NCBI RefSeq assembly: GCF_020667845.1
Contig: NZ_JAFMPQ010000022.1
Location: forward strand, 28,092-92,091
DNA length: 64,000 nucleotides
Direction: 5' to 3'
Source: Cognatishimia sp. F0-27
GTDB lineage: Bacteria > Pseudomonadota > Alphaproteobacteria > Rhodobacterales > Rhodobacteraceae
The notes under the pieces were generated by a model. That model did no database searches, was not told where the DNA came from, and worked only from the letters and a program-made list of their open reading frames with translations. Below are positions 1 to 8,765 of the stretch, in pieces. Position 1 is the stretch's first letter; every line of letters begins with the position of its first letter. The translations under genes were made by a program, and so were the position numbers.

Positions 1-2458
1 GCTCTTCAGCACCCAAGTGCGGCATCAGGCGCGGAATTTCGCGACCCATGATCACCGGGATCATCTGGAAGGTCGACGCATTGCCGACACCGGTCAGGAA
101 GAAGAGCGCCATGAAGCAGGCGAAGAAGCCGACGAAGGAGCCCAATCCAAGGAAGCTGATCACACCGAAGGTGGCGACGATCATCAGGGCGAAAGTCCAG
201 AAGGTCACGCGACCGCCCCCAAACTTGTCCGAGATCCAGCCGGTGGCAGCGCGGCTCAGCGCCCCCACGAGCGGCCCAAGGAACACGTAGTTGAGTGCGT
301 TCACCTCGGGAAAGGCGAGGCGCGTCAGCAGAGGGAAACCCGCCGAGTAGCCGATGAAGCTGCCGAAGGTGCCGGTGTAGAGGATGCACATCAACCAGTT
401 CTGCTTGCGTCCGAAGATCACCGCCTGGTCGGCAAAGCTGGCGCGTGCATCTGCGATGTCGTTCATGCCCAACCAGGCCGCTATGGTCGCTGCGAGGATG
501 AAGGGCACCCAGACGAAGCCTGCGTTCTGCATCCACAGCTGACCGCCGTCGGACATGGTCTGCGGTTGCCCGCCAAGTGCCCCGAAGACACCCGCCGTGA
601 TGACGATGGGCACAAGGAACTGCATGACCGACACGCCGAGGTTCCCCAGCCCCGCGTTCAGCGCCAATGCGTTGCCCTTTTCGGCCTTCGGGAAGAAATA
701 GCCGATATTGGCCATCGACGAGGCGAAGTTGCCGCCGCCAAAGCCGCACAGAAGAGCAAGGACGAGGAAGATCAGGTAAGGCGTCTCGGGGTTCTGCACA
801 GCGTATCCGATGCCCATGGCAGGCAGCAGCAGGGAGGCGGTCGACAGCGTCGTCCACAGCCGCCCGCCGAAGATCGGGACCATGAAGCTGTAGAAGATCC
901 GCAGCGTCGCGCCCGACAGGCCCGGCAAAGCCGCCAGCCAGAACAACTGGCCTGGGGTGAAGTCGAACCCGATGGCGGGCAAACGAGCCACGACCACCGA
1001 CCACACCATCCAGACCGAGAAGGCCAGCAGAAGCGCCGGGATCGAGATCCACAGGTTGCGGCGTGCAACGGCACGGCCCTTTGCGGCCCAGAATTGCTGG
1101 TCCTCCGGCCGCCAATCCTCCAGCACGCGCGGCATGGCGGTGCGTTCGGGGTGGTGAATGTCCTGCATCTCGGGCAGCTGCGGCAGTTGGTCGAGCACTT
1201 CGCCATGCGCGGCGCGCTCCATCGCGCGGATCGACAGATGCATCCAGGTCAGTGCGATGGCGACCAGTCCGAAGAGCAGCGCAAAGCATGACGTGTAGAT
1301 GCCCGTGAGATCGAGGAGTGCGCCGAAGGCGATCGGCAGAACGAAACCACCAAGGCCCCCGATCATGCCGACAAGTCCGCCGACGGCACCCACATGTTTG
1401 GGGTAGTAGACCGGGATGTGCTTGAAGACCGCCGCCTTGCCGAGGCTCATGAAGAAGCCCAGAGCGAAGAGCGTGACGATGAAGGGCCAAAGACCCATTT
1501 GCGTCGAGAAGGCGATGGCGCCGTCCTTGCCCTGGACGACGTAGTCCGTGGGCGGGTAGCTCAGCATGAACAGGAACAGCAGCGAAAAGCCGAAGGTCCA
1601 GTACATGACCCGGCGCGCGCCGAACTTGTCGCTGAGATGGCCGCCGTATGCGCGAAAGAGCGAAGCCGACAGACTGAACGACGCCGCCGCCATGCCCGCG
1701 AAGCGCACGTCGATTCCGTAGACGTCGATCAGGTAGTGCGGCATCCACAGCGCCAGCGCGACGAAGGCACCAAAGACGAAGAAGTAGTAGAGCGAAAAGC
1801 GCCAGACCTGCAGGTTCTTCAGCGGTGCGAATTGCTGCGCCAGCGACGGTGCCTTCGCCCCTGTCTTGCGCCGCTCGACCAGCTCGGGATCGTCCTTTGC
1901 CAGCAGGAAGAACAGTACGCCGATGATGGCGAGCCCCGCGGCCCAGACATAGGCCACACCGTGCCAGCCATAGGCGACCATGACGAAGGGAGCGACGAAC
2001 TTGGTGACCGCGGCGCCGACGTTGCCCGCACCGAAAATACCCAGCGCGGTCCCCTGGTGGCCTGCGTCATACCAGCGGCTGACATAGGCGACGCCGATGA
2101 TGAACGACCCGCCCGCGAGGCCGATGCCGAGGGCCGCGATCAGATACATGATGTAGCTGTCGGCCAGCGTCAGCGCCCATGTGGCCAGCGCCGTCAGGAT
2201 CATCTGGCTCGAGAACACCAGCCGCCCGCCGTACTTCTCAGTCCAGACGCCCAGGAACAGGCGGGTGACCGATCCGGTCAGGATCGGGGTGGCGACCAGC
2301 AGGCCGAACTGGGTGTCGTTCAGGCCAAGCTCGGCCTTGATGGCTACACCGATGATGGAAAAGATCGTCCAGACCGCGAAACAGGCGGTGAAGGCGATCG
2401 TGCTCAGGCTCAAGGCGCGCGTCTGATCGGCGCGTGAGGCTGTTGCAACGGTCTGCAT
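1..2458 (-). CDS. narK: Fused NarK1-NarK2 nitrate/nitrite transporter (partial, C-terminus off the left edge)
   Basis: Inner-membrane major facilitator superfamily protein of the nitrate/nitrite porter group. The frame is open from an ATG at 2458 to the window edge, giving 819 codons without a stop, about twice a single 12-helix NarK. The first half contains a complete porter, then comes a hydrophilic linker at roughly residues 430-480, then a second porter starts. In Paracoccus such fusions combine a proton-linked nitrate importer (NarK1 type) with a nitrate/nitrite exchanger (NarK2 type); that division of labour is inferred here. The start follows a GGAGA ribosome binding site. An FNR-like box lies about 88 bases upstream, fitting anaerobic induction. 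The first residues are MQTVATASRADQ. Only the last helices should be missing. Confidence 0.93.
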   Translation of the reverse strand, partial: MQTVATASRADQTRALSLSTIAFTACFAVWTIFSIIGVAIKAELGLNDTQFGLLVATPILTGSVTRLFLGVWTEKYGGRLVFSSQMILTALATWALTLADSYIMYLIAALGIGLAGGSFIIGVAYVSRWYDAGHQGTALGIFGAGNVGAAVTKFVAPFVMVAYGWHGVAYVWAAGLAIIGVLFFLLAKDDPELVERRKTGAKAPSLAQQFAPLKNLQVWRFSLYYFFVFGAFVALALWMPHYLIDVYGIDVRFAGMAAASFSLSASLFRAYGGHLSDKFGARRVMYWTFGFSLLFLFMLSYPPTDYVVQGKDGAIAFSTQMGLWPFIVTLFALGFFMSLGKAAVFKHIPVYYPKHVGAVGGLVGMIGGLGGFVLPIAFGALLDLTGIYTSCFALLFGLVAIALTWMHLSIRAMERAAHGEVLDQLPQLPEMQDIHHPERTAMPRVLEDWRPEDQQFWAAKGRAVARRNLWISIPALLLAFSVWMVWSVVVARLPAIGFDFTPGQLFWLAALPGLSGATLRIFYSFMVPIFGGRLWTTLSTASLLLPAMGIGYAVQNPETPYLIFLVLALLCGFGGGNFASSMANIGYFFPKAEKGNALALNAGLGNLGVSVMQFLVPIVITAGVFGALGGQPQTMSDGGQLWMQNAGFVWVPFILAATIAAWLGMNDIADARASFADQAVIFGRKQNWLMCILYTGTFGSFIGYSAGFPLLTRLAFPEVNALNYVFLGPLVGALSRAATGWISDKFGGGRVTFWTFALMIVATFGVISFLGLGSFVGFFACFMALFFLTGVGNASTFQMIPVIMGREIPRLMPHLGAEE

Positions 2459-2538
2459 GGCGGGTCTCCGGCAAAAAGGGTCTTTCACCCCTGCGTGGGG
2501 ATCAGTGCCAGACCTGACGCCACAGCGACGCTCATGAC

Positions 2539-2552
2539 TTGATCTAGATCAC
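2539..2552. promoter_or_regulatory. FNR/NNR-like box upstream of narK
   Basis: TTGATCTAGATCAC matches the Fnr-family consensus TTGAT-N4-ATCAA at 9 of 10 informative positions. It is centred about 88 bases upstream of the narK start, so activation at -41.5 would place the transcription start near 2504. Confidence 0.65.
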
Positions 2553-2652
2553 AAAACTGAGAAAATGCTAACGAAATAAATGGCTTACAGAAATATGTCA
2601 TCCGATGAGCGGGCGCAGATCAAGGCTGCGGTCGCGAAGGTCAACCGACGGG

Positions 2653-2666
2653 TTGACATATATCAA
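2653..2666. promoter_or_regulatory. FNR/NNR-like box upstream of the Crp/Fnr regulator
   Basis: TTGACATATATCAA fits the Fnr-family consensus TTGAT-N4-ATCAA with one mismatch. It is centred about 55 bases before the ATG of the Crp/Fnr gene at 2715. This suggests control by Fnr or autoregulation. Confidence 0.7.
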
Positions 2667-2714
2667 TTGATTTGGTGACAATTGTTAAGCGCGCAAAGTC
2701 CAAGGGGGACCGAC

Positions 2715-3413
2715 ATGCCCGATTCCGAATACCGGGATATTCGAAAACTCGATCTCTTTGCGCAGATGGCGGATGATAATTTCACATCCTTGATGCGGGG
2801 CGCCTATGTGCAGAATTTCCCTGCACAGATCGAATTGATCACTGAAGGAGAACCGAGCGATTTTCTTCATATCGTCGTTTCGGGCTCGGTCGATCTGTTT
2901 TCGACTTGGAATGGCCGAGAGACCAGCATGGCGACCGTCCGCCCGATCTCGACCTTCATTCTTGCCGCGACCATCAAGGATGCGCCCTACCTGATGTCGG
3001 CCCGCACGTTGGAGAAAAGCCGGATCGCGCTGATCCCCAGTCAGGACGTGCGCGCGATCTTCGACGCCGACAGCAACTTTGCCCGTGCGATCGTCACGGA
3101 ACTGGCGCAGTGCTATCGCTCGGTCATCAAGGCGCAAAAGGATCTGAAACTCAGAACCTCGCTCGAGCGGCTCGCGAACTACCTACTGAGGCAACAAAGG
3201 CACGCGGGAGGTGGGGCTGCGTTCGAGCTGGACTTCGAGAAGCGGCGCCTGGCCTCTGTGCTGGGCATGACTCCTGAAAATCTCAGCCGCGCCTTCAAGG
3301 GCCTGCAGCCCTATGGCGTTTCCGTGACCGGCACGCGCATCTCCATCGACAATCAGGCGGACCTTGAGCGCTTTGCGAAACCAAATCCACTGATTGATGA
3401 CTTTTCAACCTGA
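2715..3413 (+). CDS. Crp/Fnr-family NO-responsive regulator (Nnr/DNR type)
   Basis: Cytoplasmic transcription regulator of 232 residues. The first two thirds form a cyclic-nucleotide-like sensor domain; the C-terminus carries a winged helix whose recognition region contains MTPENLSRAFKGL, typical of the Dnr/NnrR branch that activates denitrification genes in response to NO. There are no N-terminal cysteines for an Fnr-type iron-sulfur cluster, which agrees with the haem-type Dnr group. A longer frame exists from a TTG at 2682, but AGGGGG just before the ATG at 2715 favours the shorter form. It is divergent from narK and next to nnrS/nnrU, its usual targets. The branch assignment (Nnr versus Dnr) comes from sequence flavour and context. 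Confidence 0.85.
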   Translation: MPDSEYRDIRKLDLFAQMADDNFTSLMRGAYVQNFPAQIELITEGEPSDFLHIVVSGSVDLFSTWNGRETSMATVRPISTFILAATIKDAPYLMSARTLEKSRIALIPSQDVRAIFDADSNFARAIVTELAQCYRSVIKAQKDLKLRTSLERLANYLLRQQRHAGGGAAFELDFEKRRLASVLGMTPENLSRAFKGLQPYGVSVTGTRISIDNQADLERFAKPNPLIDDFST

Positions 3414-3424
3414 GGGACTGACAG

Positions 3425-3736
3425 ATGACCAAATCCATGCCCGGCGCCGCCGGAGATCTCGCCGAGGAACACCCTGATGTCTGGAAGGCCTATGCTGCCT
3501 TGGGCAAGGCAACGGCCAATTGCGGCCCCCTGACAGACCGCGAGAAGCGCCTCGTCAAGCTCGCCCTCGCGATTGGCGCGGGCTCCGAAGGCGCGGTCCA
3601 TTCCCACACCCGGCGCGCCAGATCGGAGGGGATTGAGGCTGAGGCGATCATGCAGGTCGCGATGCTGGCCATCGGCCCGCTCGGCCTGCCCCGGGCTGTC
3701 GCCGCGAAGACCTGGATCGAAGACATCAAGGATTGA
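3425..3736 (+). CDS. Carboxymuconolactone decarboxylase/AhpD-like protein lacking the CxxC motif
   Basis: A 103-residue all-helical protein of the CMD/AhpD superfamily, starting 12 bases after the regulator gene and probably cotranscribed with it. The core reads LTDREKRLVKLALAIGAGSE and then GAVHSHTRRA. In AhpD-type peroxidase partners the position before this histidine carries a CxxC pair; here those positions hold no cysteine, and the only cysteine is in TANCGPL. Redox-disulfide catalysis is therefore unlikely. The histidine of the family site is kept. Its actual reaction is unknown. Such proteins occur beside denitrification regulators, so a role in nitrosative or peroxide stress is only a contextual guess. 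Confidence 0.8.
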   Translation: MTKSMPGAAGDLAEEHPDVWKAYAALGKATANCGPLTDREKRLVKLALAIGAGSEGAVHSHTRRARSEGIEAEAIMQVAMLAIGPLGLPRAVAAKTWIEDIKD

Positions 3737-3739
3737 CCT

Positions 3740-4405
3740 TCAAGGAAGCGGGCTGACCCCAAAAAGAAACGGATGAGCCCAGAGCAGCGCCCCGTAAAGC
3801 GCAATGCCTGCCGCAAGCCGCAGGAGAGTGCCCCCCGACGGGGACGCCGAGAGGAGCGGCGCCTCCGCCACGCGCTCAAGCTTCCGTTGCCACTCTGGCC
3901 CCATCTCGCGGCGTTTGCGCCGGTCGATCAGTCGGTCTCCCAGCAGCGCGAAAGCGGCGAAGGTGCCGAACAGGATCACGTGGGCCAGATCTCCGTTGGG
4001 CACGACATGGGCCGCCGCCCAAAGCGCCAACGCCAGAAGCAGCGGATGACGCGACAAGCGAACGATGCCGGGCCGTGCCGGGTCGAACTGGTCATTGCGT
4101 GCTCCCCCGAACGAGAAAGGGTTGGGCCGGCCGATGGAGAGCGCAAGGATCAGGCAGACCGGCCCCATGACCGTCAAAGGGACATGGATCTGCCATGGCG
4201 CCCAGTCCCAAAGGGCCACATGCGGGGCGCGGCCTGCCGCCGCGATCAGCCAGGCCAGCACCGCGAGCGACAGGGCGGAATAGACCAGCGTGAAACCGAC
4301 AGGGCCAAGCCGCCTCTGAAGCCAGGGTCGCAGCGGCGGTCGCACGGGCAACGAATGCGACAGGAAGAACACGACATAGGCGAGGGCGAACTCGAACCAT
4401 CCCAT
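3740..4405 (-). CDS. nnrU: NnrU family membrane protein
   Basis: Integral membrane protein of 221 residues with about six hydrophobic helices and the family signature LSRHPLLLALALWAAAHV (an isoprenylcysteine-methyltransferase-like fold). NnrU proteins are needed for nitric-oxide metabolism in Rhodobacter; their biochemical function is not firmly known. It is the last gene of the minus-strand operon, starting 11 bases after the nnrS stop. I chose ATG 4405 (MGWFEFALAYVVFFLSHSL), which begins directly with the first membrane helix; the frame runs far upstream through nnrS, but that part is a shadow of nnrS. Confidence 0.88.
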   Translation of the reverse strand: MGWFEFALAYVVFFLSHSLPVRPPLRPWLQRRLGPVGFTLVYSALSLAVLAWLIAAAGRAPHVALWDWAPWQIHVPLTVMGPVCLILALSIGRPNPFSFGGARNDQFDPARPGIVRLSRHPLLLALALWAAAHVVPNGDLAHVILFGTFAAFALLGDRLIDRRKRREMGPEWQRKLERVAEAPLLSASPSGGTLLRLAAGIALYGALLWAHPFLFGVSPLP

Positions 4406-4416
4406 GGATGCGCGTC

Positions 4417-5622
4417 TCAGATCCGCTTGGCGGCGGGCAGACGTAGCAATAGCCCGCCGTAGATGACCGCAAAGCTGCCGAAGGCAAGTGTCCAGAATAG
4501 CCCTGCCAAAGTGTTCAAGGGGCTGGAAAATTCGGGCCATACGCCGCCCGCGACCCGCGCGAATACGGACAGGATCAGGGCCAGAAAGATCATGACGGTC
4601 CCTGCTCCCGCCCGCAGGTCCTGCCCGGTATGACCAAGCGTGGCGCGTGTCATCACGGCCAGTGTCATCAAGCCGATTGCACCCGCCATCCAGAAATGCT
4701 GCGCGCCCGCTATTCCGAAGGACCCGGGAGCCAAGATTTCTGCGGCCAATGCCAGGGCCCCCAACGGCACGAAGGCATAGCCTGCGTGCAACACAGTCAC
4801 CAGCGGCTCGGCAAAGGTGTGGTGTCCGGCCCAACGGACCAATCGCAGGGCGTGCAACACGGCTGCCAGCGCAAGCGCGAATCCAGTCAGCGTCCCGAGA
4901 GGCAGTGCTACCCACAGCACAAGCGCCACCAGAAGAGCCGCGAGCGCCCCCTTATCGAAGGGCTGCATCGGCGCTGCGGGCAGTACGGCGCTGCGCCGTT
5001 TCACCAGCCAGTTACGGGTGAAGGACGGCACTATTCGGCCGCCGATGACCGCGATCATCATCACGCCCGCGCCCAGGCCTAGTCGCAGGCCGTAACCTTG
5101 CGCGGCATACTCGCCTCGCGCGGCCTCCCAGTGAAACAGCGCGTTACCGAGGGCAAAGACCGCGAGCATCCCCAGCACGATCAGATTGCGCCAGTTCCGA
5201 CCCGCCACGATTTCGCGCCCAATCACCGTGGCCAGTACGACCGGGAAGGCAAGGTCGACCGCCGCCACCAGCAGCCCCGGCAACCCCGCCGAAAAGATCA
5301 CAGCCACGCGCCCCACGAGCCACAGCGCCGCCAGTCCGCCCAGCGGCCAGCCGACGATTGGCAGGCGCCCCGTCCAGTTTGGCACCGCAGTCAGGAGAAA
5401 GCCCGCGACGACGGCGCCGAGATAACCGTAGAGGAACTCGTGCGCGTGCCATGACACGGGGTCGAAGGCTGTGGGCAACATCAGGTGCCCTGACAGCATC
5501 GGCACCCAAAGCGCCATCGCCAGCACGGTCCAGACCGCCGCGCCGAAAAAGAACGGGCGGAACCCGTAGGTCAGGATCGCGGGTCCGGTCCAGGCGCGCA
5601 TCTGTTCGGCGGTCGAGGTCAT
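4417..5622 (-). CDS. nnrS: NnrS family haem/copper membrane protein
   Basis: Polytopic inner-membrane protein of 401 residues, the usual NnrS length, with about twelve hydrophobic helices. Family hallmarks are the N-terminal YGFRPFFFGAA and WHAHEFLYGYLGA segments and the NWTGRLP loop. NnrS proteins bind haem and copper and protect cells against nitric oxide, at least in Vibrio; the exact reaction is unsettled. The gene lies 20 bases downstream of ubiV within the anaerobic operon, next to nnrU and opposite the Nnr-type regulator, the classic setting for a gene under NO and low-oxygen control. Confidence 0.92.
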   Translation of the reverse strand: MTSTAEQMRAWTGPAILTYGFRPFFFGAAVWTVLAMALWVPMLSGHLMLPTAFDPVSWHAHEFLYGYLGAVVAGFLLTAVPNWTGRLPIVGWPLGGLAALWLVGRVAVIFSAGLPGLLVAAVDLAFPVVLATVIGREIVAGRNWRNLIVLGMLAVFALGNALFHWEAARGEYAAQGYGLRLGLGAGVMMIAVIGGRIVPSFTRNWLVKRRSAVLPAAPMQPFDKGALAALLVALVLWVALPLGTLTGFALALAAVLHALRLVRWAGHHTFAEPLVTVLHAGYAFVPLGALALAAEILAPGSFGIAGAQHFWMAGAIGLMTLAVMTRATLGHTGQDLRAGAGTVMIFLALILSVFARVAGGVWPEFSSPLNTLAGLFWTLAFGSFAVIYGGLLLRLPAAKRI

Positions 5623-5642
5623 TTGTGGCGTCCCTTGCGCGC

Positions 5643-6554
5643 TCAGGCCGGCGCGGCGGCGGCAATGCGGCGGTAGCCCGCCGTGCCATGATAGAAACCG
5701 TTGCTCAGGCCCGCATGCCCGCTCAGCGTCGCAAGGCGAGCATCAGCCTCGCCTGTCGGCACGCGCCCATCGAGCGCATCACGAAACACCTGCGCCACCG
5801 CGACCATGTCCACCGCCTGTGGCATCAGCCGCAGGTGCGTGACGCCATCGGCAATCAGACGGGCCGCTTCGGGGAGCAGGTCGACATAGCTTTCCGACAG
5901 GGTCTGGATGCCGTTCACCCGCATGATCGGCCGGTCGTCGCGGGTGCGGAGCGGCATGCCGTCGGGGTCTTCTTCACAGACGAACTGGCAGTTGTCCTTG
6001 GTGCGGCCGTGCGCGCGGGCGTGATAGCACCGCGCTGACACAGCCAGAGACGCGCGGCCGTAAACCTGCACCTCGACACCCAGGCCCAACGCAACTGCGG
6101 CCTGCGCCGCGGCTGCAATGGCCGGGGCCGGCATCTCGGCCGGTAGGCAGACATGGGTCGCGCCCTGCCCGGCCATCCAGGCTATCGTCGCGTCGTTGTA
6201 GGCGTTCATGAAGGGGCCGATCCGATGCGGACGCTTACCGCGCGCGTAAAGCCCTGCGGCGTTGTTCACCTCGATCTCGGGCGTGTCCATCGCGGCCAGA
6301 TCCTCGGTTGCCTTGCGCTCGCGTTTCAGCATCACCTCGGCCAGCGTTGACAGGATCACGGTCTTGCCTGCGCGCTCCAACCGCTCGATCGTGGCCGGCA
6401 GGTCTGCCTCGTGGAAGGGCGCGCGCTTGGAGCAAATCACCTCGCCCAGATAAACCTCGTCGACGGGCGCCTCATCCGCGATGCGGGCGTAGTAGTCACG
6501 CCGTGCATCCGCGGACCAGTGGTAGGCGATCGGGCCGAGCGTCAGTTTCGTCAT
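5643..6554 (-). CDS. ubiV: O2-independent ubiquinone hydroxylation protein UbiV (U32 family)
   Basis: A 303-residue protein of the peptidase U32-like family, one half of the UbiU-UbiV heterodimer that hydroxylates ubiquinone precursors without oxygen, with prephenate as hydroxyl donor. The four cysteines expected to hold a 4Fe-4S cluster are present: one at about residue 41 (LGEVICSKR), then CYHARAHGRTKDNCQFVC with C-x12-C-x3-C spacing. I start at ATG 6554 (MTKLTLGP), five bases after the ubiU stop, since UbiV proteins begin with this strand and GGCGGTG precedes it; an in-frame ATG at 6569 would add five residues. The neighbours ubiU and ubiT complete the pathway module. Confidence 0.93.
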   Translation of the reverse strand: MTKLTLGPIAYHWSADARRDYYARIADEAPVDEVYLGEVICSKRAPFHEADLPATIERLERAGKTVILSTLAEVMLKRERKATEDLAAMDTPEIEVNNAAGLYARGKRPHRIGPFMNAYNDATIAWMAGQGATHVCLPAEMPAPAIAAAAQAAVALGLGVEVQVYGRASLAVSARCYHARAHGRTKDNCQFVCEEDPDGMPLRTRDDRPIMRVNGIQTLSESYVDLLPEAARLIADGVTHLRLMPQAVDMVAVAQVFRDALDGRVPTGEADARLATLSGHAGLSNGFYHGTAGYRRIAAAAPA

Positions 6555-6559
6555 GGTAT

Positions 6560-7558
6560 TCACCGCCATTTCTTTGTCTCGAAGGCGCCCTGGGTCTGCT
6601 TCTGCCCCTCGGTCAGGGCGATCAGGTCGGCGATGTTTGCCTCGCGTCCGGCCTTGATGTCATCCACCGCTGCGCGGAACGCACGCACAACGCCGCGGAC
6701 ATAGCTCTTCGAGCGCTGACGCCCTTCGATCTTGAAAGCATGCACGCCCGCCTCGATTAATTCGGGCAGGAGCCGCGACAGATTCAGGCTGATCGGTTCC
6801 TCGAAGGCGTAGTAGCCCTCGGGGCGATGGGGCGCGGCGTAGCGGCCCTTGCAGATCGTGGGATAGCCGGCCTTCTCATCGACTCCGAACCGGTCGATGG
6901 TGAAACCCGCGAGCTGCGAGGACATCGACCCGTCAGCGTCGCGTACATATTCCACATCTGAGGCGGGCGAGCACACCCCGTCCATGTTCGTGGATTGACC
7001 CGTCAGGTAATTGGTCAGGCTGCACCGCCCTTCCACCATCAGCCCGTGATTGCCGAAGATAAAGGTCTCGATCTCGCAGGGAATTTCGCGGCGGAGCTGG
7101 CGGATCTCGGGGATCGTGAGGATGCGCGGCAGGACCACACGCTTTACACCGAAGTTCTCGCAATAGTAGCGGATCGCCTCGGGCGATGAGGCCGCGGCCT
7201 GTACCGACAGGTGCAGCCGGATGCCCGGATACGTCCGGGCGATGTAGTCGGCCACGCCCATGTCGGCCACGATGAAGGCATCAACGCCCAAGCGCGCGCC
7301 GGTGTCCGCCGCATGTCGCCAGAGATCGACCTTGCCCGCAGGCGGATAGGTATTCAGCGCCAGCAGCACCTTGGTGCCGCGCGCATGGGCATAAGTCACC
7401 GCCTCGGCCAGTTCATCGGGGGTGAAGTTCAGCCCCGGGAAGTTCCGCGCATTGGTCGCATCCTGGAAGCCGCAATAAACGGCATCGGCGCCCGCGTCGA
7501 CGGCAGTGCGCAGCGCGGCGGGGGTGCCTGCGGGGCAGATCAGTTCGGCAAGGCTCAT
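6560..7558 (-). CDS. ubiU: O2-independent ubiquinone hydroxylation protein UbiU (U32 family)
   Basis: A 332-residue U32-family protein, the partner of UbiV. It starts MSLAELICPAGTPAAL, with the family's DAVYCGF strand at about residues 26-32. Cysteines at GRCSL, GVCSP and TICKGRY match three of the four cluster ligands of E. coli UbiU. The ligand that normally sits seven residues before GRC is replaced by glycine in GNHGLMVEGRC, so either another cysteine (for example IPCEIE) serves or the cluster is bound differently. The start overlaps the ubiT stop by ATGA, so translation is coupled. Neighbours and the conserved barrel make the assignment strong. Confidence 0.92.
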   Translation of the reverse strand: MSLAELICPAGTPAALRTAVDAGADAVYCGFQDATNARNFPGLNFTPDELAEAVTYAHARGTKVLLALNTYPPAGKVDLWRHAADTGARLGVDAFIVADMGVADYIARTYPGIRLHLSVQAAASSPEAIRYYCENFGVKRVVLPRILTIPEIRQLRREIPCEIETFIFGNHGLMVEGRCSLTNYLTGQSTNMDGVCSPASDVEYVRDADGSMSSQLAGFTIDRFGVDEKAGYPTICKGRYAAPHRPEGYYAFEEPISLNLSRLLPELIEAGVHAFKIEGRQRSKSYVRGVVRAFRAAVDDIKAGREANIADLIALTEGQKQTQGAFETKKWR

Positions 7559-8082
7559 GCGTATTCCTGCGGTTTGGTGGCATCCGGATAGGCCCGCCGC
7601 AACCGTGCGAGAACCGCCCGTCCGGGAGCTCCGAACATCGCCGACGCCTCCTCGGCCAGCGAGCCGTCCATGTCGTCGAGCGCATTCCTAAGACGAACGA
7701 CGGCCTCGGTGTCCCCGCTGACTTCCAGATCGCGCGAGAAGAAGGCCGCGTCGCCGTCCTGCTCGGCGTCGATCAGTTCCAGAAGCAGCAGGAACCGCCC
7801 GCGGATCGTGGCCCCGGCCTGCGGCGCCGTATCGCGCGGCACGGCGCGGAAGACGAGCGCCTGCGGGTCGGGGCGCAGATGCAGCGCAAAGGGCAGTTCC
7901 ACGGGGTCGATCAGGAAGTCGGTCGCCTGGTGCGGACCGAGCCGCGCGAAGAGAGACGGGTGCCGCGTCGCGACCCGACGGACAACGCGCGTCAGAACCG
8001 GTTGCAGCACAAGGCAGGCAAGCCGTGCGATCGCGCCCTCGCCGGGCCGCAACCGGGCAGTTGGTTCGCTCGTCGGGATCAT
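7555..8082 (-). CDS. ubiT: SCP2-domain ubiquinone biosynthesis accessory factor UbiT
   Basis: A 175-residue protein with a sterol-carrier-protein-2-like domain over most of its length (PVELPFALHLRPD, then IRGRFLLLLELIDAEQDGDA). UbiT binds ubiquinone-type lipids and is required, with UbiU and UbiV, for anaerobic ubiquinone synthesis. The gene overlaps both the upstream cyclo-ligase gene and downstream ubiU by ATGA, so the three are translated together. An operon of ubiT, ubiU and ubiV with nnrS/nnrU makes sense: during denitrification the respiratory chain still needs ubiquinone, but the O2-dependent hydroxylases cannot work. Confidence 0.9.
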   Translation of the reverse strand: MIPTSEPTARLRPGEGAIARLACLVLQPVLTRVVRRVATRHPSLFARLGPHQATDFLIDPVELPFALHLRPDPQALVFRAVPRDTAPQAGATIRGRFLLLLELIDAEQDGDAAFFSRDLEVSGDTEAVVRLRNALDDMDGSLAEEASAMFGAPGRAVLARLRRAYPDATKPQEYA

Positions 8083-8765
8083 GATGGGTCCTTTCGCTCC
8101 CCCGGTACGCCCGTCTCGGTCACGATCCTGTCGAGGGGAATGTCATGGGGCTGCGGGTAGATTGTGGTCAGTCGGGCTGCCGCCAGCGCGATGCCGATGG
8201 TGACGGGCCGCGGCGAGAGCGCGGCCAGTGTCCGGTCGTAATAGCCGCCGCCCCAGCCGAGCCGATAACAGCCTGCATCCCAGCCGAGGCAGGGCGCAAG
8301 CGCGATATCGGGCGTCAGGACCTCCGCCTCGGGCGGCGGAACGGGGATGTTCCAATGGCCGCGCAGCATGCGCATGCCCGGCATCCATCGTCGGAACACG
8401 AACGGCGCTGCGGGGGTCTCCACCACCGGCAGCGCGATACAGACGCCCGCCGCGTGAAGATCGGACAGGATCGGGCGCAGATCCGGTTCTCCTCGGATCG
8501 GCCAGTAGCCGGCGAGCACGGTCTCCCGGAGGGTCACGCGCGCGGCGAGGACCGTTTCGAGATGACCGCAGATGGAACTGCTCACCTGCGCCCGTCCTGT
8601 CTGGCCCAACCCCTCCCTCAGGCTGGCCAGCCTTGCCCGCTCGGCTCGACGCCAGCGCGCCACGTCGTGCGCCTGCTGCACATCCGTGCCAAGCGGATCG
8701 AAATAGGTCGGGTCCACCTCCGCCGCCATGCAGGGGGGCGAGGCATAGGCTCCCTGTCCGCTCAT
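8079..8765 (-). CDS. 5-formyltetrahydrofolate cyclo-ligase
   Basis: Cytoplasmic enzyme of 228 residues that converts 5-formyl-THF and ATP to 5,10-methenyl-THF. The family signature LGWGGGYYDRTLA is near residue 180, preceded by the LVETPAAPFVFRRW-like region and LTPDIALAPCLGWD. The start ATG at 8765 overlaps the stop of the DUF2478 gene (ATGA), and its own stop overlaps the ubiT start, so it lies inside the anaerobic operon. Why a folate salvage enzyme sits here is not obvious; it may support one-carbon supply under anaerobiosis, or a family member may have another substrate. The basic enzyme assignment is secure; the reason for the context is not. Confidence 0.88.
   Translation of the reverse strand: MSGQGAYASPPCMAAEVDPTYFDPLGTDVQQAHDVARWRRAERARLASLREGLGQTGRAQVSSSICGHLETVLAARVTLRETVLAGYWPIRGEPDLRPILSDLHAAGVCIALPVVETPAAPFVFRRWMPGMRMLRGHWNIPVPPPEAEVLTPDIALAPCLGWDAGCYRLGWGGGYYDRTLAALSPRPVTIGIALAAARLTTIYPQPHDIPLDRIVTETGVPGERKDPS

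Noticed and set aside
6..1748. Minus-strand frame of 580 codons at the left edge
   Set aside because: It overlaps narK in another frame on the same strand; the narK frame has membrane helices and a ribosome binding site, this one is Arg/His-rich noise.
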